DNA of 64,000 bases from Eurosta solidaginis (Eukaryota > Arthropoda > Insecta > Diptera > Tephritidae), in assembly GCF_040869045.1 (NCBI RefSeq), contig NC_090319.1, positions 267,794,897 through 267,858,896 on the forward strand, read 5' to 3'. Shown here piece after piece: positions 26,094 through 39,600 of this stretch. Position 1 is the stretch's first letter; each line of letters starts with the position of its first letter. A program made the translations under genes and the position numbers. The notes under the pieces were generated by a model. The model was not told the origin of the DNA. It did not search any database and was given only the letters and a program-made list of their open reading frames with translations.

Positions 26094-26485
26094 CCATTCG
26101 TATATAGGATACATTACCTATATACTTCATTGTTACTATCAAACTAAAAAATATATTGGTCCTTCTTCCAACAATTTTTTGGTCTCCAAAACTTTGGCGT
26201 GATGGACCGTGCTTATCGCTAAAAAAATTTAAAGCAAATACTATCGGTCCATATGCCATTAAATTCCAAGAAGAAAATCTATTGATATAATTACTAGAAT
26301 TAATTCAATTATTTATGCAACCAGCAAATCGGATACCAAATTAACCGTCTAATGCGGTTTTTCTTATGAACAGGGAAAATTACATAACTCATTAAACTTG
26401 AAAGTTAGCGAAAACAGGTAGCAATAGCCACTGCTGCACGAATTGACAACAACACTGAGCATGCAAATAAAATACAAAGAAAAAC
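26094..26485. other. Spacer between SINE and E copy 2
   Basis: AT-rich. GGTCC motifs recur (TTGGTCCTTC, ATGGACCGTG, TCGGTCCATATG), hinting at an old inverted repeat, but no element could be delimited. Confidence 0.35.
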
Positions 26486-27797
26486 AAGTAAGGAAGGCTC
26501 AGTTCGGATGTAACCGAACATTAAATACTCAGCTGAGGAGCTTTAAAGACAAAATAAAGGAAAATAACCATGTAGTAAAATTAATGTAGGGTAACCCTGG
26601 AATGTGTTTGTATGACATGGGTATCCAATGGAAGGTATTAAAGATTATTTTAGAAGGGAGTGGGCCATAGTTCTATTGTGGACGCCTTTCGAGATATCGC
26701 CATAAAAGGTGAGACCAGGGGTGACTCAAAAATGCGTTTGTAAAATATGGTATCAAACAAAAGGTGTTAATGGGTATTTTAAAAGGGAGTGGGCCTTATT
26801 TCTATGGGGGACGCCTTTTCGGTGTCACACCTATTTTACAAATTTTTTTTCAAAGTTATATTTTGCGTCAAAAAACCAATCCAATCACCATGTTTTATCC
26901 CTTTTTTCGTATTTGATTTAGAATTATGGCATTTTTTTCATTTTGCGAAATTTTCGATATCGAAAAAGTGGGCGTGGTCATAGTCGGATTTCTCCCATTT
27001 TTAATACCAAGATAAAGTGAGCTCAGATTAGTACGGGAACTAAGTTTAGTAAAGATATATCGAATTTTGCTGAAGTTATCGTGTTAACGGTCGATTGGTA
27101 GGACAGACGGTCGACTGTGTACAAAAACTGAGCGTGGCTTCAACCGATTTCACTAATTTTCACAGAAAACAGTTACCGTCAATTTCACAGGTATTGGTAA
27201 ATTTTTGTTCGACTTATGGCATTAAAAGTATTCTAGACGAATTAAATGAAAAGGGGCTGTGCCACGCCCATTTTAAAATTTTCTTTTTTTTTTGTACTTT
27301 GTTGCACCATATCATTACTGGAGTTGAATGTCGATATAATTTACTTTTATACTGTAAAAATATTAAATTTTTTTTTTAAATTTTACTTAGAAGATTTTTT
27401 TTTTTTTAAAGTGGGCGTGTTCGTCATCCGATTTTGCAAATTTTTATTTAGCGCACATATAGTAATAGGAATAACGTTCCTGCCAAATTTCATAACGATA
27501 TCTTCAACGAATGCCAAATTACAGCTTGCTAAACTTTTAAATTACCTTTTTTTAAAAGTGGGCGGTGTCACGCCCATTGTCCAAAATTTTACTAATTTTC
27601 TATTCTGTGTCATAAGGTCAACCCATTTAACAAGTTTCATCGCTCTACCCGTCTTTTTAAATGAATTATCGCACTTTTTCGGTTTTTCGAAATTTTCGAC
27701 ATCGAAAAAGTGGGCGTGCTTATAGTCCCAATTCATTCATTTTAAATAGCGATTTGAGACGAGTACCCAGGAACTTACATACCAAATTTCATTAAGA

Positions 27798-28006
27798 TAA
27801 CTCAAAATTTAGCAGCAAGTGGCTTAAGTCCTAGGAAGCTTCTAGTATTTGCCAAGAGGACGGAGATATTTTATAACATAGGTCCTGGTTTTTGATAGGG
27901 GTTTTCAGTTTGGTAATTAAAACAAACTTCTGGTAACACTACGGACTCAATCAGTCTATGTGAGGTCCTCACGGACCGGCCAGTTCAACCTAACCTAACT
28001 CAAAAT
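27798..28006. mobile_element. SINE-like insertion with 11-bp target duplication
   Basis: TAACTCAAAAT flanks the insertion on both sides (27798-27808 and 27996-28006); the uninterrupted E copy 3 reads straight through the target (TAAGTCAAAATTTACTC). The insert of about 187 bases ends GTTCAACCTAACC, and contains GTGAGGTCCTCACGGACCGG. No RNA polymerase III boxes were evident, so class is uncertain. Confidence 0.8.
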
Positions 28007-28156
28007 GTACTCAAGTTATCGTGTTTACGGACGGACGGACGGACGGACATGGCTAAATGAATTTGTTGTTTCGCCCAGATCATTTTGATATACAGAATTC
28101 TATATCTATCTCGATTAGTTTATGCCGTTTCGAATTACCGTTATACGAATACCGGG

Positions 28157-31100
28157 ATTCTCTTCCTCCGGGAAGGTATCGAACCCAATCCGGGTCCGTC
28201 TCCTGACCCCGGTCCTGAGAAATGGTTTTGCTGCATTTGCCAGAAAAGAATGTTTTTAGGACGGTCATACTCTGTTCAGTGTGTCTCGTGCAAGGGATGG
28301 TTGCATCGGACAGGTTGTTCTTTTGTGGCTCCTTGCTGCTCACGCCCAAGGGCGTCCCGTAGTCTACGCCTAAGCGTATCCCCACTACCTTCCAGCAGCC
28401 TCGCTGCTCAGCAAGCCACAACAAGTACCCGCTGCTCCTCGCGCCCCACGGCGCCAACAACTCAAACTGCTGATACCACTCATAACTACTACCTTCGTAG
28501 TAGAGCTGGTAGCAATGCTGAGAATCAGCCCCTGCCCCCGTCTTCTTCTCCCCCCTCTTTTCTGGCAGCAATCGTGCAGGTCAGGGAAACAGACTCTTAG
28601 TCCCTGCCTCCGTTTGCACCGTCTGCCAGCACAGAATATATAGGTTTGCGACATCCACTCAATGCAGCTCCTGCCTTGGGTGGTGCCACTTTCCTAGATG
28701 TTCTGGTCTCCGCGACGGCAACCCCTCGACGGGTTTCATCGCGCCATGTTGCCAGGTCGCAAACCCAAATCATCTGGGTACCCCAATGCTTGCCCAAGGG
28801 CGCCCAGTCCCAAGGCCACAACAGCAATTGCGTCCTGGCCTTCCACAACCTAGGCGTAGTCACCCGTCACTTACCCCTAGAGTGGCGGCGTCACCCCTCA
28901 GGCACTTCAGAATTCTGCAGTTAAACTGTAATGGACTAACTGGGAAGATTACGGAGATAGTCGATTTCATGAAGCGGCACAACATCCGCATTGCTGCTAT
29001 TCAAAGGACTAAACTCACAGCAAGATCTGCATTGCAGACCTGCTCTGGTTATAATGTCCACAGGAAAGACCGCGAGAGCGAAAATGGAGGCGGCCTCGCG
29101 TTTATTATACACCACTCTGTGCAATATTATATATTTGATCCTGGCATCGACCGCAGGGACAATGTCTTAGAACGTCAAGGCCTATCTGTCCGGTCAGGCG
29201 ATGCAAATCTAGAAATCATCAACATCTACATCCCTCCTGTCACCTGTTGCCCCAGTGGATACCGCCCTAATATCGAGGCCTTACTCACTGGCAACAATCG
29301 CATTATCTTAGGCGATTTCAATGCCCATCACGACCTATGGCATTCAAACTTGCGGGCGGACAGTAGGGGTGAGATGTTGGCGGATCAAATAGACGAAACG
29401 ACGTTCTGCACAATAAATGGAGACGCCCCCACACGTATGGTAGGAAGCCGTCATAGCTCGCCAGATATCTCAATCGTGAGCGCAGAACTCGTAAACTGCG
29501 TCAACTGGCAGCCGATGGTAACATTGGCATCCGACCACCTGCCCATACTTATTTCGTTCAAGCGTACCGCTGACTTCATCGTCACCGAAAAACGCACTTT
29601 CATAAACTTCAAAAAAGGAAAGTGGGAAGAATATAAATCTGCAACAGACAGCAGCTTTGGTGCCCTCCCTATCCCGACTGATGCCCGCCAAGGGGAGCGT
29701 GCCTTCCATAAGGTCATTGAATCCGCCTAGGCACATTTCATTCCCGCCGGGAGAATTCCCGAAATCCGGCCCACTTCCCGGCGGAGGCCGCGAGCTTAGC
29801 GAGGGAACGCGACCTTATAAGACAGCTTGATCCAGGCGACCCCCAAATAAGGGATATAAACCAACGCATCAGATTGCTTGTGGACGAACACAAGCGGGCG
29901 AAATGGGAAGAGCACCTAAGAGGTTGTAACCTCTCTACCGGTGTAGGTAAACTTTGGTCCACCGTAAAGTCCCTATCGAATCCGACTAAGCACAAAGACA
30001 AAGTTTCCATCGCCTTTGGCGATAAGGTGCTGTCGGATGCGAAAAAATGCGCGAGCGCTTTCTGCCGACAATATATAATGCATCCTACGGTCGACAAAGA
30101 TAGACGGAGAGCCAATCACCATCACCGCTAGAGAGGTTGAGGAAGCCATTGGTCGCGCTAAACCATCCAAAGCAGTGGGCCCAGACGGCATAGCCATGCC
30201 GATGCTTAAAAACCTAGGGAAAGAGGGTTTCAAATATTTAGCGCATGTTTTCAACCTGTCTCTTTCCACCTTTGTCATACCCGAGAAATGGAAAATGGCC
30301 AAGGTGGTCCCGCTACTAAAGCCTGGGAAACCAGCTAACGTAGGTGAGTCATATCTCCGATATCTCTCCTACCGCCAGTGGCAAAGACGCTTGAAGCCAT
30401 TTTGCTCCCTTATTTCCAAGCACATTTGCAGCTAGCCCCTCATCAGCATGGCTTCAGAAAACTCCATAGCACTACCTCCGCGCTAAATGTCATTAGCACC
30501 CAGATAAATTGCGGTTTGAATCAATATCCCCACCATAGAACAGTACTCGTATCGTTAGACCTATCAAAAGCTTTTGATACGGTCAACCATGGCTCGTTAC
30601 TGCAAGACCTGGAAGGGTCCACCCTTCCCACATGTCTTAAAAGGTGGACCGCAAATTATCTGGGTGGTCGGCAGGCATCGGTGCAATTCAGAAACGAAAC
30701 ATCAAAACAAAGGAGAATTAAACAAGGGGTGCCACAGGGTGGTGTCCTATCCCCACTTTTGTTTAATTTCTACATATCTAAGCTACCTTCACTACCGGAA
30801 GGAGTCACAATCGTTTCCTACGCCGATGACTGCACAATAATGGCCACAGGCCCAGGCCCAAAAATCGATGAGCTATGCAATAAAATAAACGGCTATCTCC
30901 CTGATCTCTCCAGTTTTTTCACCTCGCGAAACCTGGCATTGTCACCGACTAAATCTTCCGCGACCTTATTTACAACATGGACGCCCCAAATGTCGACCAT
31001 ATTGAACATCCACGTCGTTGGCACTACGCTACCGACTGTCCTACACCCCAAAATCCTGGGTGTGACGTTTGATCAGGATCTACATTTTGGTGCGCACGCA

Positions 31101-31973
31101 ACCGCAATTGTTCCAAGAATTCAGAGCCGTAATAAAATCCACAAATCCCTTACTGGCAGTACCTGGGGAAAAGATAAAGAAACGCTTTTGACAACATACA
31201 AAGCAATTAGCCAGCCGATTACGTGCTACGCGTCACCCATATGGTCGCCAAGCCTAAAAACCACCCACTGGAAGAAACTACAGGCCTGCCAAAATACTGC
31301 TCTCAGAATCGCCACGGGCTGTCTTCTTATGTCCCCAGAACACCATCTGCATAATGAGGCGAGAATACTCCCCATCAGGGAGAGAAATGAGATGCTGACC
31401 AAACAGTTTCTGTTGAATACCCAGAAACCTGGGCATCCCAACAGACATCTGATTGACGAACCAGCACCGCCTAGGGGCCTAAGGAGTCATCTCCGTAAGC
31501 ATTTTGAGGAAATACGGCACCTGAGAACCCAGCCGTATGAAGCGGAAAAACACAAGCAGGTCCTTGGTGAACTCCATAGACAGGCGTCGGACCTTTATGT
31601 CGGGAATTGCCCGGTGAATCCAGTACTTGAAGAAAAATATCCAGAACTCGCAGAAGAGGAACGCATACTCCCCAGGGAAACGCGTGTCACTCTTGCTCAA
31701 CTTCGTTCTGGATACTGTAACAGGTTAAACTCTTACCTATCCAGAATCAACCCCGACATACAAAATGTATGCCCCGCTTGCAATGTGTCCCCACATGACA
31801 CCAACCATCTCTTTAATTGTAATGTGGAACCAACGCCTCTAACACCCCTTTCCTTATGGTCCACCCCTGTTGAAACGGCAAGTTTCCTTGGACTCCCGTT
31901 AGAGGATATTGATGAAAATTTGTGATCGGTCGCGGCTATTAGGTGGGGCGAGCATTGCTACAACAACAACAAC
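28157..31973 (+). pseudogene. CR1-like LINE, 5'-truncated and frameshifted
   Basis: Same family as the intact copy at 38546-42596. The copy starts inside the 2A-like block (FLREGIEPNPGP). It then has zinc finger 1 with a deletion of about 17 residues, a frameshift before finger 2, an endonuclease segment (28786-29730, with LQLNCNG, GDFNAHHD, SPDISIV and SDHLPI) ended by a TAG at 29728, a one-base loss near 29770, a small deletion near 30115, a frameshift near 30350, and then an unbroken 515-codon stretch to 31925. That stretch includes the SLDLSKAFD, QGVPQGGVLSPLL and SYADD reverse transcriptase motifs and the C-terminal CPACNVSPHDTNHLF knuckle. The 3' end is GCTACAACAACAACAACA. Not functional. 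Confidence 0.92.
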
Positions 31974-31997
31974 AGCTCTGCTCAGCTGAGTATAAAA

Positions 31998-32892
31998 ATT
32001 GTCAGAACTCCAGTAGCGAATGAAATTAATGTGTTGCCTTAACGAGGATAATGATACAACTCCCAACTAAGAAAGGTGATAAAGGCAGGCGAAAAAGCAA
32101 GACCTATCAAGAGCTTCCTCTATGGATTTGAGTATTAAATTATTTGATAAAACTGAAAGCATATGCACTTTAAAAGTATTTGTGTGCTCTTACCATAACA
32201 AATTTTTTCTCGCTGTGGCATGCCGTGTAGATGCTTAATTAAATTTATTTCACAAAAGCGTGCACAATGTTGCCAATTAGTTTCGAATTTATATTTAGCG
32301 AAGTTATTTATATGAACATACTTATATGCATAATTTTAGTATGAATGCGCACAGGATTTTTTAGAAAGAATAGTTTTCTTGGCATTATACGCTGTGTTGC
32401 AGTCAAATAATGCAACTACGTTTCTACAAATTACAAGTTCTATACGCTGGCAACACCTTCCTACATGCCAAGCAAACGGTACGCATACGAAAATATGAAA
32501 AAACGATCTTTTTATACCCTCTTCCTAGCTTGTAGACGAAGTTACGTAAAACTTGGCAGTTAACGATTGCCTGCTCGGGCGGTTGGCGCATGCAAAATGC
32601 ACATAAATCCTCAATCCAATTTAACCCAAGTCGCTGAACATTGTTCAATCATATACACAAATATATGTGGTAGACTCCTATGCACTACAAATCTGCATAG
32701 CCATAAATATGATATGAAGGGATGCGTCGCGTCGATAAGCCAATTCCTACACTTGCAAATAACACAAAAACGCATCGCATGCCATTGCGGTAACAGAAAG
32801 ATAGAATTTAAGTTGTATCCCAAGCATGTTGAGTTCTGTTATAACCAGTAGCGCCACATCATTTTTCATCATTAACTATTGCGCTCACAGAC
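31998..32892. other. Unique stretch, nothing recognised
   Basis: AT-rich. The 94-codon open frame at 32567-32851 contains several Cys and His residues but no spacing I recognise as a zinc finger, and a 70-codon frame opposes it. Confidence 0.4.
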
Positions 32893-35800
32893 GGGCGCAC
32901 AGTGTTTCGTGTAGAACAAGCTAGCTGGACAAAAACAAAGTTCTTATTCCAAGAAAAGTGTAATGAGAAATGAAAGAAAATAAACTAAATAACGGGATTT
33001 CTGCTTTTTTTTTTGATATTTTTGCCCATATATATTGAGTAATTGAAGTAAGAAGGCAGGAGTGACCGTAAAATGAAGTGATTAATTTGCAAAATTCTTG
33101 TTGAATATTAAGCTTCATATTTCTTTTATATAATTTTTTTGATGCATTCTAAGCCCGAAGGTAAGTAAAATTTTTTAATAGTAATTCTTTCGCAATTAGA
33201 GTATTTTCAATATATTTAACATTCCATTATTTATAAGAAAACGTATTTTTTCTCTATATTTTTAATTTAGGGACAAAAAAGTTACATACATCCGCGGACA
33301 TCCGGGCTAAATTTTACATATGTTATAGTCGGAAGTATTCTCTAATAGTAGAAAGAAAAAACCATTGCGAATTCTTTGCACATCTATTTTAAATTTTTTT
33401 TGTAGATTTTGTTATCTCCACATATAAAATAGGATGTATGTACGTACCAGCTCCGACGAGATATTTGAACCTTTAAAGCTGATCTACAAACGGCGAAACC
33501 AATTCCCAGGTACAGGGAACAAACACGTAGCCACAAAACACTCAAAAATAAACGCCATCCAGAACACACCAAAAGCAAAAAGGTGAAGATCACTGATTTC
33601 AACCTGCCACAACCTACCGCACCAGTCACCAAGGCATAACAACAGGTACATACAAAACAATCCTAATGCAGGTATAACCACACAGGAACGCTACACAAAA
33701 CAACCCCATTTGGTAGCATCTACGCCAATACCTGAATGTAATATAAATACTGCACAACTGATAACAAATCAGAACGATAACGACACTTAAGATGGCAGCA
33801 CAACAATCATCAGCTATTCACCCTTCGGAAAATCAACAACATAAAGCAGTTTAGTTATAACCGTACCAAGAACGGAGTTTTTTGACATTTTAGTTCAACA
33901 TTCGAAGGAAACCAGATATAAAGAATTATTGAGTTTTGTTGTACTTAAGTACGATTTAAGCGAAGCAGCCGAGTATTCGATAAAAGTTTAAGCTTACAAA
34001 TATCGGCACATTTAAGAAGCTGGATCAAAAGTGGAACACTTCTGGAAGACATAAGGAGCGATTTTTGAATAAAAACTCGGAGTGGCTTTCGAGTCCAGAC
34101 TTCACATTTACAATAACGGTGGATTCAAAGTTGCCATCAGACCAACCATCCACTTCTTCAGGTAACCCCGACCCCGGAAAACGAAAGAAGGACTTTGTTA
34201 GCTGCAGTGAAAAACCCAAACGGCGTCGAGTGGATGACCTCGTACAATCTAGAAGCCCTGGTGAGTTACTTTATGCGGCAGAAGTATCAACGCGTATGTC
34301 CGGCAACAGAAATGTTGCTAACATTATAAAAAAAATCACAGGAAACCACTCAAATATCCGGAAAAAAGATGACATGTGAGCCAGGTGCAAGATAATTGAG
34401 CAATGTAGAAGCTTTAGCATACTACGTAGATAGCAAGTCGACGACTCATGGGTACAAAACGACTTGGAAGTGGAGCATCAAGGCAGGCCATAAGGTTTAT
34501 CCGTCATTTTGTAGTCTAAGAAAAGCTAAGGCAGAATGCTATCCAAATGAAATTGATGTGGGTGAAACACGTGCGGAAATTAAAGTCCAGTCCGTATTAG
34601 ATAAAACTGTTGGGCGTTTAGTTTTAGCAAATCAAGAAGTTTTCGTTAGTTTATTACCTACAAACTTAACGTATATTTTAATCAGCAAGTGGGGTTGCGA
34701 TGGAAGCTCTGGCCATAGCACATATAAGCAAAAGTTTACATGCAGTTCTGACACTGATGAGTTTTTGTTTATATTTTCTTTCGTTCCTCTTCAATTACAG
34801 GATGAAAAGGGTAACATTGTTTGGCAGAATCCTCGACCTTCTTCTACCAATGAAATTTATTTTTTTAAAGAAACAAAAGATTTTATTCTTTTTGAAACGA
34901 ACAAAGTTTTAGAGGAGATAAGTGCGTTGTTGCCAACAAAGTACAAGCTCGAAGAATACAAAGTTTCCGTAAATCACAATATGCTTCTTACAATGATTGA
35001 CAGAAAAGTTTGCAATGCTTTGACTGAAACTTCTTCCGCACAAAAGTGTTATATTTCTGGTGCCACTCCAAAAGATATGAATAATGAGTTACGGGACTTT
35101 ACGCCTAACCTAGATAATCTTGGTTTTGGTTTGTCTACTCTCCATGCATGGACAAAATGTTTTGAATGCTTGCTTCACATAAGTTATCGCCTCGAAGTAA
35201 AAAAATGGCAGCTTATGAATGAGGCAGATAAAGAGAGTGTAAAGCTACGTTCCAACGAAATCCAGAATAAATTTAAAAGTGTACTTGGTTTGATAGTAGA
35301 TAAACCAAAACCAGGTTTCGGCAATACCGATGACGGCAACACTGCTCGTAGGTTGAAAGAAAATTCTGAGGCTAGTGCTGGGAATACGGGAATGGAGGTA
35401 ACGCTCGTCAAAATATTCGACACTCTCCTTCGCGCATTAGCATCTGCGTACAATATAAATATCCAAAGATTTGAAAAATGTGCGGTCGAGACTAAAAAAC
35501 TATATATAGATCTCTATCCATGGTTTAATATGCCTGTTACAGTTCATAAAAACTTAGTGCATAGTACTGGTATTACAAAATCAGCAATTTTACCTATTGG
35601 TCAACTTTCTGAGGAAGCCCGTAACAAAGATTTGAGACGATTCAGGGACGATAACACACAAAAGCAGTCGCGTGAAGCCACGAATAGAGATCTTATGAAT
35701 ATGTTGCTTATAATATCGGATCCTTTAGTTAACATTTTTTGGGAGATACCTAAGAAAAAATTTAAATGTCTGACTTCAGAAGTCTTAAATTTACTGTCCC

Positions 35801-36674
35801 CCGATAATGTTGAGGAGTCAAAAAATACCCCAGTTGTTTCAAGCTTTCACAGTAGTGTTGCTGATGCTCATGACTATTCCACAAGTGACTCATCGAATGA
35901 AAGTGATGATAGCGAATAATAACATAATTATAAAGGATAACCTACCCTATAACTTTTTGTTGGTTTTATTTAATTTAAATCTATTGTCTTTTCTACTTTG
36001 TATGATACTTTACTTTTAAGCTTTTGTAATAAGTAATTTTCACATAATTAGTTTAATTATTTACATTGTTATTATTATTATTGTAATTCACTTTTACATT
36101 CCGGGCTGGTACTATAAAATAATTTTGTAAAAATTGTAGTGCCAGGATAAATACTCAAATAAATAAAAAAATATGTATGTACATATGTACAGTCACTCAC
36201 ATAAATAAGTATACACTCCTTTTTGGACAATTCTTACAATTTTCGCTTTCGCAAATTTATTTTAACTAATTTCCCATAAGAAAATGTGTCACGATCTATA
36301 ACAAAAACTAAATTATATTTAAAAAATGTTTGAAAAATTTGACGAATTTTCATAAAAAATTTTAATTTTTTTTTCGGAATTTTTAAAATTTTTTAGAGTA
36401 TTGAGATTTGTAGTCCATTCAATTTAAGTACAATAAAGTAATATTCTTAAGTCCTTTAAATTTTTTTGGACCTATGTCACTTATTCACATGAGTTACTAT
36501 ATATGAAATAAGCAAATGTATGCATATGAAGTAAAATTTTGGAAAAAAATAAAAAAAAAGAAAATATGGCTGAAAAAAATTACGTAGTTGTAATAAATGA
36601 CTGCATATGAAACGGAAAATCTCATAAAATATTTTTGTCCAGCTAGCTTGTTCTACACGAAACACTGTGGGGCG
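32893..36674 (+). mobile_element. Transib DNA transposon with 5-bp target duplication
   Basis: Perfect 38-base inverted ends: 32898-32935 and 36632-36669, starting CACAGTGTTTCGTGTAG. They are flanked by GGGCG on both sides (32893-32897 and 36670-36674). A 5-bp GC-rich duplication and a CACAGTG-like tip are the hallmarks of Transib, the superfamily related to the RAG1 recombinase. The interior encodes a Transib transposase whose core frame is open. A Tc1-like MITE is nested near the right end. The perfect ends indicate a fairly recent insertion. Confidence 0.95.
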
Positions 36675-39600
36675 GTTACACTAGAAACAAAAAAAAAGCT
36701 CCAGAGAAATAATTAGTTATAGTGGAAGCGAATTTTATATACCCAGGTGCGAATTGCAGTAACTTCTCGTTAGACTATGAAAACAACTCCTCAGTTTCTT
36801 AGGTATCAATAAAATATTGATCCAAATGAAGAGAAAGACATGACTGTTGGCTGAAGAGAGCGGCGCTTCCATTTCAATTTCTCCAGATCGCTTATATGAA
36901 TCCGCTGTAAGCCTTACATATTCTACATTTTGTACACAGGAGTATAAAAAAGATCGATATAGCTTAATACATATCTTTCCAACGAAATCACACACCTGTA
37001 ATGCGCATGCGCACATATTTATTGGCTAGCAAAACATGCATAGTATGGCTTTCATCGTAGGTATTTACAACATTGCATATTCGTGATGGTCGTTAGGTAT
37101 CTGAAAATCGCTGCGCTATAGTCATATCTGGACATATATCTTCTTAAGAACTCACCGTCGGCATCACAGAGAGGACCTTATATGTTCAGGAGAACTTTTC
37201 TCTCGAACACTTCAAAAGCCATCTCATCTTCTTTCGACACTGCCAAGATTCCAAGCCATACATCAGTACAGGTATGATTTGCCGCTCTTTCATTGAGAAG
37301 GATTTTTATAAGGTGCATAACTGAGGGTGTTGGTCTGATAGTATATGCAACAACCTGCTAGCAGATTATTTGCTATTTCTACACTGTCCTGGTGTAGGCA
37401 CCATCAAGAAGTTTTGTGGCCTATTTTCTTTCTGGTTGCTTCTCGCCTAAGGCTTTGTAGAGCTCTGCTGTCTTCGGAACAGACAAAATACCCTCACAGG
37501 ATGACCTTAAGCTATATCTATTATCTTTCTTTATCGCCTTATAGTATGTTGCTAAGCATGACGTGTACTCATCCCAATTTCCCGTGCGCCCAGTCTTGTT
37601 AAACAGTTCAATCGCGTCAAAATGCTGTGTCCTCCTTTTTCGTCCATTATAAGCCTCTAATCTTCGCTAGTTACAGATAGTGCTCCTATACGGTTAGTTT
37701 AATATCATGAGACTTTGTTTCTACACCTTTCATATTTAATTGATAAGTGCAACGCATTTCTGATTTTATTACCTAACAGCGGACTAAGAGATCCCTCGAA
37801 TATACATTAGATGATATGCTGTTCTTTGCCAACTCATTATCTTCAATACAGTTTTGGTGGGAGCTCAGTATGCTTCTCCCTAATAAAATTCTATTTAGTG
37901 CTTGTTCCCACCAGTAAATTTATATGTAGATGATAACTTGTGTGAGATTATTGCCTTAATATCTGCCTGGCTGTCGAAATTTGTATTAACATTAGCATAG
38001 CTTAAGCACACTTCCTCCAGTGTTCCCACTACTTTCCCGAGTCGACTATTTGCTCTTCAGCCAAACTATGAAATACAACATTTTGAGAGACGTTCTGCTT
38101 TGGGAAGATTTCGAGCCAGCGGATGGATGATCTTCTATAAACCCGAGAGTGGCAGGAACGGTATAACTTATGTTCTTTGCTACCCATTTCTAGCATGCGC
38201 GCATCCTAGCTCCGTTCTAAACATTCTTTCCATACATACGAATATTACGACGTGCTTGTGCATACACTTTATTTCAGCTCAACCTTATATGAATTAACTC
38301 AGCGTTATTAAAGCTTAATTATTTTTTAATGATACCAAAATATATTTGATCCGCTCTCAGTATTCAGTAACATAGTATAAAATTCTAACCTAAGTTTGCA
38401 CCTCTACCACAGCATCAGTCTGCTCGCAGTACGCCTTCGTGTATGCTGGCAGAAACAACATATCCTATTCCTGCAAAAAAGAGTCCAAATCCTCCTCAAA
38501 CACCGCTGCAGCCTGTGCCGGCGGCCGTAGCCTTCATTTCAATATGTTGTTGTTGTAGCAGTGCTTCGCCCCACCTAACAGACGCGACCGATCACAAACT
38601 GTCATCAATATCCTCTAACGGGAGTCCAAGGAAACTTGCTGTTTCAACAGGGGTGGACCATAGGGAAAGGGGTGTTAGAGGCGTTGGTTCCACATTACAA
38701 TTAAAGAGATGGTTGGTGTCATGTGGGGACACATTGCAAGCGGGGCATATATTTTGTATGTCGGGGTTGATTCTGGATAGGTAAGAGTTTAACCTGGTAC
38801 AGTATCCAGAACGAAGTTGAGCCAGAGTGACACGCGTTTCCCTGGGGAGTATGCGTTCCTCTTCCGCAAGTTTTGGATACTTTACTTTGAGTACTGGGTT
38901 CACCGGGCAATTCCCGGCATAAAGGTCCGACGCCTGTTTGTGGAGTTCACCAAGGACCTGCTTGTGTTTTTTCGCTTCATGCGGCTGTGTTCTCAGATGC
39001 CGTATTTCCTCAAAATGCTTACGGAGATGACTCCTTAAGCCCCTAGGCGGTGCTGGCTCGTCAATCAGATGTCTGTTGGGATGCCCAGGTTTCTGGGTAT
39101 TCAACAGGAACTGTTTGGTCAGCATCTCGTTTCTTTCCCTGATGGGGAGTATTCTCGCCTCATTATGTAGATGGTGTTCTGGGGACATAAGAAGACAGCC
39201 CGTGGCAATTCTGAGAGCAGTATTTTGGCAGGCCTGTAGCTTCTTCCAGTGGGTAATTTTTAGGCTTGGCGACCATATGGGTGACGCGTAGCACGTAATC
39301 GGCTGGCTAATTGCTTTGTATGTAGTCATGAGCGTTTCTTTATCTTTTCCCCAGGTACTGCCAGCAAGGGATTTGAGGATTTTGTTACGGCTCTGAATTC
39401 TCGGAACAATTGCGGCTGCGTGCTCACCAAAATGTAGATCCTGATCAAACGTCACACCCAAGATTTTGGGGTGTAGGACAGTCGGTAGCGTAGAGCCATC
39501 GACGTGGATGTTCAAAATGGTCGACATTTGGGACGTCCATGTTGTAAATAAGGTCGCGGAAGATTTAGTCGGTGATAATGCCAGGTTTCGCGAGGCGAAA

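Larger units (their letters stand above)
26486..31997 (-). mobile_element. E-family repeat, copy 2, interrupted by two insertions
   Basis: Begins AAGTAAGGAAGGCTCAGTTC with the hairpin GTTCGG...CCGAAC and ends in GCTCTGCTCAGCTGAGTATA, so it lies inverted relative to copies 1 and 4. It keeps only one or two units of the tandem array. It contains the GATATCGAAAAAGTGGGCGTG body blocks and (GGAC)n at about 28029-28048. A SINE-like insertion sits at 27798-28006 and a 5'-truncated CR1-like LINE at about 28157-31973. About 20 bases of E sequence expected at the LINE junction are absent. Confidence 0.85.
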